Part shown: positions 55,926-64,000 of the stretch, piece after piece
Layout of the letters: each line of letters starts with the position of its first letter
How positions within the stretch are numbered: position 1 is the first letter of the stretch
From: Mytilus trossulus
Lineage: Eukaryota; Mollusca; Bivalvia; Mytilida; Mytilidae
Length of the DNA stretch: 64,000 bases
Direction: 5' to 3'
NCBI RefSeq assembly: GCF_036588685.1
Contig: NC_086386.1
Span: 77,684,682 to 77,748,681, forward strand
The notes under the pieces: generated by a model
Database searches by the model: none
What the model saw: only the letters and a program-made list of their open reading frames with translations
What the model was told of the DNA's origin: nothing
Translations under genes and position numbers: made by a program

Positions 55926-56365
55926 CATTAAACAACGTGAAGATGAACACTGAATACCAGTCTTCTTACTCTGTACAGACAAATTGAGAATTTTGCAGGG
56001 TTAAACATGTTGGTTATCAATTTCACATTACCTGGAAATGAGGTTATACATTCCAACAGAATATCAAACTGTAAAAGTCGGTTTGCTAGGTTTTGACACG
56101 AATCACTAATAGCAACCGAAAGAAAGATAAAACAAAGTATCTATCTGGAAGTCTAAGACAGGGATTTACAGAGAGTTATTTTCAAGCAAAAAATAATTAA
56201 ATCATGTTTTCAAAGACTGAACAATACACCAGTACAACTTAACCAATTGATTTAGTATAAAGACCTCAGTATGAGAAAAGCTAGCTTAATTTAGTCGGGA
56301 ATGAAAATTCATAATTTCAAAGTTTGAAACATCATCGGTACATTTTAAACCGAGTGAAGTATTAG

Positions 56366-56515
56366 ATATAAAAAAAGAAGATGTGGTATGATTGCCAATG
56401 AGACAACTTTCCGTAAGAGACCAGAATGACACAAACGTTAAACAACTAAAGGTCACCGTACGGCCTTCAACAATGAGCAAAGGCCATACCGCATGGTCAA
56501 AGACCCCGATAAGAC
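56366..56515 (+). repeat. Mytilid GATGTGGT repeat copy
   Basis: AGAAGATGTGGTATGATTGC, CAATGAGACAACTTTCCG, GGCCTTCAACAATGAGC. Confidence 0.75.
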
Positions 56516-56691
56516 AATGAATAGAATGGTTCCTATATATATATGATGCATAACCAAAAGAGAAAGCCTTTGCTCGAATCAGTTACGGTAGTTGACGAAT
56601 TTTATAGGTTCAAACAAGAATTAGTGATAAGCGCCTATTGTAGAACTATCAAAATAGTTTAATTTCAACATGATATATTTTTGAACGCTTA

Positions 56692-57273
56692 AGGTGATAT
56701 TGGTGTCTTCCTCCATCTTAGATTGTAAAAAACAGAGAACCAAAGGTCCTGATTTTCTATCAAGTCAGCAAAATTTGATGGAGGAATGCAGATATTTAAT
56801 GTGAATTTTCATTTTAAAAAAACAATTTATAAGACTATAACTTATAAATATTAATATTTTTGCAATTGTTGATTATTTTTTGTTGTTTTTATTTTTTTTT
56901 TTAATTGCCATTTTAAGAGAAAGTAACTCTAAAACTGCATTTTCTGAAGGAATCTACATGGAATTTTCCTATTTTGTATTTTAGTCGGGGAAAACGTACG
57001 GTGACCCTATCTTTTCTTTTGATATTCTGAAAGCTATCTTTTCCTTAAGTATTTAACAATTCAATCATTTTGTTTAGTTTGTAATCCCAAAATGGTGTTT
57101 TTTCCCTGTACATAATCCATACAAAATGTGTCATTTTGTCACGTCCTGTAGCTTGAGAAAATGCGCGGTGACCTATCATTTAATCATATTTTTCAACATA
57201 TATCAATAGATAATACGTTTTGGCAAAGTATTAACAAATTCTATCATGTTTATTTTAGACTCCCATACCACCT
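56692..57273. mobile_element. ~590-bp AAGGTG MITE, copy 1
   Basis: Left TTAAGGTGATATTGG, right CATACCACCTTAA, TA at both edges. Interior GAAAACGTACGGTGACCC-type blocks match copy 2 at 61418-62014. Confidence 0.65.
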
Positions 57274-57359
57274 TAACTGGTATAATCACTCATTTCTGAC
57301 ATGAGTTAAGATATTTTTCCAGTTGAAGTTACTGCTTAAAAATACTTTTCATTGCAATG

Positions 57360-57515
57360 AATAAAAAAAGAGGCGAAAGAAACCAAAGACACATTAAACT
57401 CATAAGTAAAAAAAAACTAACAACGCCATGGCAAACAAAGAAAGGGACCAAGCGACAAACAATTGTATACAACATATAGAATAGAAAACCAAAGACCGAG
57501 TAACACGACCATACT
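57360..57515 (+). repeat. Dispersed mussel repeat (GCCATGGCAAACAAAGAAAG block)
   Basis: AGAGGCGAAAGAAACCAAAG, CATTAAACTCATAAGTAAA, ACAACGCCATGGCAAAC: start of the family seen at 21440-21845. Confidence 0.6.
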
Positions 57516-57993
57516 TTTAATTATATTCTTACTAGCTTAAAAAAAGAAAAAGATCATTTAAAATGTTATTTGACTGAAAGGATTAAGCAGATCTATACGG
57601 TAAAATGAATGTTTTGTGTTAAGATTTAAGCAATTGTTAATTAGTTTTTGTACTTATTATAGGGGATAAGGTTATCCTGAATTTTACAGTATCTTTCTAT
57701 GTGCCCAATTAGAGTCGGTGAAGGGTCTCAACACACAAAACTATACAGATTGATTTCAGGGATTTGTAATAATACTAGACGTTCAAGTTACTTTTGAAAC
57801 TAATAAATGCATGCAATATTGTAGGTATCCTTGGGTTTTTATGGAATAAACAGACTTCCAGTAAGTGTTTTTGGAATCTGTAAATATTCCAAGTATACAA
57901 TAGGCACTTCAATTTCCATATACATTGGTCAGTGTATATATTGCACAGAAGAATTTGTATGTACATCTCATTGTATAAACAGACAAAAACAAA

Positions 57994-59131
57994 ATGACTT
58001 CTAAAAAAACGGTCAATTTGATTTCTGAATTGGAAAGCCGATATTTAGAGTGTAATATATGCAGAGAATTGTTTGATGAAGAAGAACGTATACCTAGGCT
58101 GCTTCCGTGTCATCATCCATTTTGTTCGGAATGCCTTAATAAACTCGGCCGCCGAAAAGATATAATTAAATGTCCTACTTGTAATGCTGTACATAAGATG
58201 CAGAAAAACGACCCTTCAGATTTTCCAAAGGATAATACAAGACGGGATTTGACGACTTTTTTGCATGCTCACTCAGATTTAATTACTTTGAGAACATGTA
58301 ATCATTGTGGAAATACTGTGAATGTTACACATAAATGTCAACAATGTAATATACCTCTTTGTGAAATTTGTCAACGAAATCATAAAACAGAAAATTTAAC
58401 GCATAGTATAATTCTTTCAAAATCAGAGACATTTCCAGACGATGATGACAATCTTGATATTTGTCTAAATCCACGCCATGAGAGAGCAAAACTGAAATAT
58501 TTCTGCAATTCATCAAATTGTCAAAGTTCTGTTTGTCCTTCCTGTGTAATAGATGAGCATAGAGACAGCAGTAAGCATGAACTTGAAAACATTGAAAAAG
58601 CTTTTAAAAAGAGAAAAAAAGAATTAGGTAATGGCGTAAAATCTCTCCGAAGGAGAATATCATATGTAGAATCGACATTTCAAAAAGTGTCTAATACTTT
58701 ACAAGATGAAAGGGATGAATTCAACAGAGAATTGAACGCAATTTATAAAAGAGGGATAGGAGTTTTAGAAGACAGAAAACAAAAAGTTCTTGATGTATTT
58801 AACATTGCTCTCCAAAAGAAAGAATCAAGAGCAGTCACAAGTAAAGATAATTTAGACAGTTATCTTAAAAATGCTACTGAGTGTTGCAACCTCTCCGAGC
58901 AACTGATTAATCGCAACAATATGAGCTCTTTCTTGAATGTTCACCAAACAATAGATGTTCATCTGAAACAATACTTAAATACCACATTTGAAAATTCAAC
59001 TGACGATGAAAACCATTTCGCAAAAACAATAAACTTTGATGATATTCTTCGATTATTCAAGAATAACATTGAAAATCTAGAAAAATCGAATGAAGATGCA
59101 GATATCGAACCATCAATTGAACTGGCCAAAG
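57994..59131 (+). CDS. TRIM-like protein, main exon (RING, B-boxes, coiled coil)
   Basis: Probable E3 ubiquitin ligase of the TRIM type, a family expanded in bivalves. ATG at 57994; a TATAAACAG acceptor at 57982 suggests an upstream untranslated exon. RING C3HC4 ligands: Cys20, Cys23, Cys39, His41, Cys44, Cys47, Cys60, Cys63. A B-box1-type zinc site follows (CNHCGNTVNVTHKCQQC, CEICQRNH), then B-box2 (CLNPRHERAKLKYFC, CPSCVIDEHR, KHELENI), then a long coiled coil from about residue 205 to 300. The frame stays open to 59229, but a donor at 59132 (AAAG|GTAGTT) in phase 1 fits an acceptor at 63673. No NHL, SPRY or filamin domain is seen in the window. Family call is secure, exact member unknown. 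Confidence 0.88.
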
Positions 59132-59225
59132 GTAGTTTACTTTTATTATTACAAAATTGCTTTGCCATCATTGTTAAGATGACGTGCTCATTAAATCACA
59201 TATATCTTATCTGTGTATCGGATAC

Positions 59226-59520
59226 ATAAGAAGATGTGGTATGGGTGCCAATGGGACAACTCTCCTGAGTCCATCCAAGTCATAATGTATAAAAAAAAAG
59301 TTAACAATTATAGGTCAAAGTACAGCCTTCAAGGCGGAGCTCACACCGAAAGGCCCCCAAAAAACATTTCAAATAGGAAAACCAACGGTCTATATTAAGT
59401 ATAGGAGAAACGAATAACGAGATACATCTAATAACCACACTAACAAATGACAACCACTGAACAATGTTAACAAGCTCCTGACTTAGGACAGGTGCATAAA
59501 AGCATACATATTTTGAAAAA
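59226..59520 (+). repeat. Mytilid GATGTGGT repeat copy
   Basis: AAGAAGATGTGGTATGGGTG to CTGACTTAGGACAGGTGCA. It starts just after the TRIM frame ends, inside the probable intron. Confidence 0.8.
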
Positions 59521-59593
59521 TAAATATCATGTATACGAAATATTTCTTGCGACAATGCACTCTTTATGCCTCGCATTTGGAATGTTAAACACT

Positions 59594-59690
59594 TTATGGT
59601 AACAGTTATAGGTCAAAGTACGACTTTCAGCATGAAGCCTTGGCTCACACCGAACAGCATGCTATAAAGGGCCTCAATACGACTATAGTG
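59594..59690 (+). repeat. Mytilid GATGTGGT repeat fragment
   Basis: GTTATAGGTCAAAGTACGAC, TTGGCTCACACCGAACAGC, ATAAAGGGCC. Confidence 0.65.
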
Positions 59691-60469
59691 CCTAACAAGA
59701 TTTTGTGAGGTAGACGAAATTGACTTTAAAACGATCGTATTGACTTTTGATGTCCAGATATAGGCAGATCGGATATATTTTGCATTTATTTACTTACTTC
59801 TTAAGTTCGGGATTAATTGTAATTAACATATTCCAATGAGACTGAAAAATGTTTTTTTTTGTTATGATAAATAATAATTTTACCTGCCGTAGTCGTAATA
59901 TATTTCGGCATTTCTCTTTTAAGAAAATGACTTGTTTAATGGAACACAACGTCTTATTTGTAAACTTTCTCTTTTGTCTCCACAATAGGCTTTTAAAAAA
60001 TAACCTTTCAACTGTTTATTCCGAACAATTTGTGAAAATAGAAGTAGTGGCAATTCTTACCTTTCATACCTTAACTTTCATTGATAAAACATAATATTGA
60101 TTCGTCCAGTGTCCAGTTTGTCAGATATTTTATGTTCATTTTTTTGCAGTAACGAATATAAATTTGTTGACCAATAGATTTGCTATAATTTCATAAACAT
60201 GCCGTTATATATTGGTATAGTTTTTGAATCTTTTATTTGCGCATTTAAGGCTGTAGAAAGTTTGGCCTTCAAAAGTCAACATAATCATTGACTTTATACA
60301 GAAAATTTGCCCTTTTAAAACATTGAATGTTTCACAAATAATACGCGACAACAAAGTAGAATCATTTCTTAAAACACTGCAAAAAAAATGTTCTGATTGG
60401 TGCAGTAGTATTGTCATAAATTGCGCTGGAGTGAACAGTGATACAGCAAACGTCGAATTCCCTCACACA

Positions 60470-60625
60470 ATTTTGTCACACACTATAGTGTAAAACACTT
60501 CAAACAGAAAAAAACAACTTGAACGGTTTGATCTTAAACAAAACGAGAACCACTTATGAACCCCATCAACAAACGACAACCACTGAACAACAGGTTCCGG
60601 ACATAGAATAAATGCAGCGGGTCTA
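60470..60625 (+). repeat. Mytilid GATGTGGT repeat fragment (3' part)
   Basis: AACAAAACGAGAACCACTTA, CAACAAACGACAACCACTGA, then a GTTCCGGACATAGAATAAAT tail. Confidence 0.6.
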
Positions 60626-61417
60626 AAGGTTTTAACAGGCGACAACCTTCATCTAAACCTGAAAAGTAGTGTATCATTACAACATAGAAAGACACACTAT
60701 AAAACATATCTCAATTGGAATGGCTTGAATCAATCAAAAGGACATATTATTACAACAACAGTACTCTAAACGAATAAATTTGATATATGACACAATAAAG
60801 TACAATATCAAATAAAAAAAGGGGGAGATGTATATAAAGCAATGTAAAAAAGACAATTATCCTTTGACAAAATGGCATTACATAAAATAACGTACACAGA
60901 TAAATTTGAATATGATAATATTGTGTTAGTACGGAAATATTGTTTACAAAATAAATAACATTGTTGTTCATAGTACGAAAACAGAAGTGAAAATTCATCG
61001 TCATACTAATAAAAGATAGTAGTGAGAGTACTACTCCCAAACTGCTTCTTCAGGTCTCCCCGCCACATATATGTACTGTTTTGCTGCTAACGTAGTGTTT
61101 CTACGTTGGAGTTTGCTAGTGATATCCAATACATTTGTGGTCAATACATTGTACTATAGTAGAAATTTACGGCGATTCTCGAATTATCAATGTTAAACGA
61201 TTCATAGTACTTCGCTGAACCATCTTGGCGACATTTGTTGAGGACCATTAATAAATTAATAACAAATTGAGTAATTCAATTCGCACAACTATCCTGAAAT
61301 ACACAATATTATGTAATTTACAAAAGGTGTCCTTAACCCATGTAAAATAGAGATAGAATAACAAATACAAACATTCCACTGTAGGAAACTTCACATTGAA
61401 AACGGTGTCCTCTATTA

Positions 61418-62014
61418 AGGTAGATTGTTGGTATACCGCCATCTTGGATTGTACAATCACAGTTCACAATCGGTCTAATTATTTGCCCAAATCAGCAAAT
61501 TTGGAAACAGATTTGCAATTTTATGGTTAGACTGTTTATTTATATAAAGAAAACTTGTTAATTTATTGTATTATCCAAAATATTTTAACAAATATCAACC
61601 TTTTTGGTTTTAAAAAACAATTTTTTTGCAAATGAGCCATTTAAGGGGAGATAACTCTTTTAGTACAAAATTTATACTATGCTAATAGGGAATTTTTTTA
61701 TTTTTACTTGTGGCAAGAAAACAAGTTCGGTGACACCATGTTTTTTTTTTATTTTCTTAAAGCGTTTTACGAAACCTATCTTCTCACAGTTTATTTCAAA
61801 ATTCTATCTCATAGAACTTTTTTTTATGCACTCTTATGTGTTTTTCCATGAACAAACTAACCAAATTTAGGCAATTTTCAACGACTCATAGCTTGAAAAA
61901 AAAGCACGGTGACCCATACTTTTTATTATATTTAAAAAAAAACATAGTAAAATCTTCATTTTGGCAAATTATAAGAAAATTCTGTCTCAAAAAGCATTTA
62001 CTTATGATCTACCT
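61418..62014. mobile_element. ~590-bp AAGGTG MITE, copy 2
   Basis: Left TTAAGGTAGATTGTTGG, right TGATCTACCTTAA, TA edges. Interior GGGGAGATAACTCTTT and AAGCACGGTGACCC blocks. In the TRIM intron. Confidence 0.65.
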
Positions 62015-62221
62015 TAAATATGCATTAGTGTTGTCGCTGTACCGTGACTTCCTGTTTTGTAACACCAAATAAAATTATTTCATATCGGTTGAGAAAAAGA
62101 TTCTTTTATTTGATAAAAAGAGGTCACATGACATTCATTAATCTTCAGTAATAAATTCCATCGATCATTAACAGAACAAAACGGACCAGAAAACCGGTCG
62201 TTAATGAACTTTTACATGATA

Positions 62222-62338
62222 TGGACCGGTGGGGCGTGGATTACGTCTGATAATGACCGTTGGGCGTGGTTTTCGTTTGACAATGACTGTTGGGGCGTGG
62301 TTTCTCTGTAAATGAGCGGTGGGGCATGGTTTCTCTGT
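62222..62338 (+). repeat. ~31-bp tandem repeat with GGGGCGTGG boxes
   Basis: Four diverged units of GACCGGTGGGGCGTGGATTA...GATAAT. Each carries a GGGCGTGG or GGGCATGG box. Confidence 0.75.
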
Positions 62339-62609
62339 TTAGAAAGATGTACTTTTTATAAAACATGTTCCTGTTTTTAATATTACATTTTAGTTGTTGA
62401 ATTGTTTATTATATTTTTTCGTTAATTGTAAAATTAAAGAGAACTTAATTAAGAATTTATATACTGAAAATGAATGGCAGTATTACTACGAATGGTCTTC
62501 ACTCTTTGCTATAGAAATCGTACAACTACTCGAGTTCTCTTTAGGCGTTTTGAATTTTTGAGAATTTTCCAAAACAGGGCCCATTAAAACGTTTAATCCC
62601 GCTGCAAAT

Positions 62610-62905
62610 GTTTGCACCTGTCCTAAGTCAGGAATCTGATGTACAGTAGTTGTCGTTTGTTTATGTAATATATACGTGTTTCTCGTTTCTCGTTTTGTTT
62701 ATATAGATTAGACCGTTGGTTTTCCCGTTTGAATGGTTTTACACTAGTAATTTTGGGGCCCTTTATAGCTTGTTGTTCGGTGTGAGCCAAGGCTCCGTGT
62801 TGAAGGCCGTACTTTAACCTATAATGGTTTAATTTTTAAATTGTTATTTGGATGGAGAGTTGTCTCATTGGCACTCACACCACATCTTCCTATATCTATT
62901 TCTCA
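62610..62905 (-). repeat. Mytilid GATGTGGT repeat copy, inverted
   Basis: Reverse complement order from CACCTGTCCTAAGTCAGGAA to CACACCACATCTTCCTATA. The best preserved copy in the window. Confidence 0.85.
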
Positions 62906-62939
62906 GTGAAATAAACATAACAGTTCTTGAAAAAAAAAT

Positions 62940-63072
62940 GGTCATTATCGTGATACATCGACTGCCCGTAGGACTGCGACAGCGATAATGACCTCGACTT
63001 CGGCTCAGTCATTATCACTATCTTAGTCAATACCACTGTCTTGTGGGCAGTCCATATATCACGATAATGACC
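62940..63072. mobile_element. Foldback element with GGTCATTATCGTGATA ends
   Basis: GGTCATTATCGTGATA at 62940-62955 is the exact reverse complement of 63057-63072, with GACTGCCC further in on both arms and an inner GATAATGACC...GTCATTATC palindrome. 133 bases. Confidence 0.8.
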
Positions 63073-63673
63073 AGTTTTTAAAGAACTATTATATAAGTTG
63101 TACATTCAATTTGGTATCTTTATTTTATTTTGATTCTTGGCTAATTTAATAACATGATGTATAATAACAGAATGAGTCTTCCGTGAGTTCCGTACATTAA
63201 TTGCATAATAACTTTTATTAAACCTTTACTTTCTCTTATGCTTTTATTCATATATACGTTTTTTGAGACGTTTACAGAAGACAGACTTCTAAATGGGATA
63301 TTTTCAATTTCCTTGAAAAAAATATTCTTCATTGTTTGCATTGTATTCGTTTAGTATAACAAATATTTAAAATTTTGGCATAAAAGCATCAAAATAAAAT
63401 ATATAATTTTATGTCGTTAGTGTTATCTTGATGTAATGTTTATACTCAGATGTAAATTTAGAGACTTCCTTGAAAACTATGCCATTTTTTTTTAAATCCT
63501 TGCAGGAAAAAAAATATCTAAACAATTTCAATAAACACAGTTTGTAAATGTATCTGCAAAAAAAAAGAATGGTGTAAGTTTTATTTATGTAACAAATGCA
63601 ACGGACTGTCTAACAGAATTATGATTTTAAAACATTCCATCAGTGACATAACAAATATCAAATATTTTTCCAG

Positions 63674-63931
63674 CGAGCCCACACGCTAAACAGTCTGATC
63701 TAAAGGTGCTCGAGTTTATACCAAATATACCGGCATGTAATTTGACAATCTCAGTATGGGAACCTACTACCGATCGACACCTTGAATTGGAAATTAAAAA
63801 ATTGGTACAAACCAAGAAATACGTGGCTGGATTTAGAGATATATTAGGGTGCATCATATTGATTCTTCTTATGCTCCTAGTTACGCATGATATATCAGTG
63901 CTTCCACCGGCTATAAGAGGACACGGAAACC
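63674..63931 (+). CDS. Possible second exon of the TRIM-like gene
   Basis: Acceptor TTTTTCCAG at 63673; two bases plus the phase 1 end of the main exon form GCG (Ala). The peptide reads SPHAKQSDLKVLEFIPNIPA, NLTISVWEPTTDRHLELEIK and a hydrophobic run ILGCIILILLMLLV that could span a membrane, to a donor ACC|GTAAGT at 63932. The minus strand is also open here, so coding is unproven. Confidence 0.45.
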
Positions 63932-64000
63932 GTAAGTTTTCAGAAACATACAATAATAAACAAAAACAGAAATGCAGATTTATTAGCATATAGGATTTTC

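Larger units (their letters stand above)
49692..57981. other. NFXL1 3' region and intergenic DNA before the TRIM-like gene
   Basis: Holds the NFXL1 3' UTR (end uncertain), a MITE, several mussel repeats, the tandem-unit element at 53626 and the orphan exon-like pair. No complete gene is supported. Confidence 0.6.

Noticed and set aside
63627..63989. 120-codon minus-strand ORF
   Set aside because: It overlaps the splice-compatible plus-strand TRIM exon candidate and has no splice or domain support of its own.
1..64000. CRISPR arrays, operons, bacterial promoters, rRNA or tRNA genes
   Set aside because: None seen; the window is intron-rich animal nuclear DNA and no tRNA-like cloverleaf or rRNA stretch was recognised by eye.

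Overview
The window is eukaryotic nuclear DNA, AT-rich, with long introns and many short DNA-transposon-like repeats. Several repeats match dispersed families I recognise from mussel genomes, for example the block with core GATGTGGTATGATTGCC followed by CAATGAGACAACT. The host is therefore most likely a mytilid bivalve, probably Mytilus. That is recognition from memory, not a search.

Four protein-coding units are well supported. (1) 13302 to 947, minus strand: a UBE3A (E6AP) orthologue. It has 11 coding exons whose phases all agree, 911 residues with the upstream exons or 878 from the conserved MKRAAAK start. It carries an intact AZUL zinc finger, a HECT domain and the catalytic cysteine. (2) 21093 to 18774, minus strand: a four-exon gene for a 149-residue acidic/coiled-coil protein with a SUMO-interacting-type motif. 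Only 71 bases after its stop an intronless 998-codon ORF (18702 to 15706) begins. That ORF has coiled coils, a possible DDE-like core and a Tudor-like C-terminus. The two may share one transcript. (3) 22950 to 49691, plus strand: an NFXL1 orthologue with 18 coding exons and 891 residues. It has an RGR-rich N-terminus, a RING-like domain, a long NF-X1 zinc-finger array and a C-terminal membrane anchor. One intron has a GC donor and intron 4 is 11.8 kb. (4) 57994 onward, plus strand: a TRIM-like gene with RING, two B-boxes and a coiled coil in one large exon, probably spliced to an exon at 63674.

The rest is intron and intergenic DNA holding transposon relics. These include a pogo/Tigger-like element nested in another repeat, a hAT-like element with subterminal hairpins beside UBE3A exon 2, several terminal-inverted-repeat MITEs, and three elements with internal tandem arrays of about 160-190 bp. 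There are also an isolated 56-bp-arm hairpin and intra-intron duplications. Between about 49.7 and 58 kb no convincing complete gene is seen, only the NFXL1 3' region, repeats and an exon-like fragment present twice.

The unit most worth following is the minus-strand pair at 15.7-21.1 kb: a small spliced SIM/coiled-coil ORF directly followed by a large intronless transposase-like ORF. I do not recognise it as a described system.
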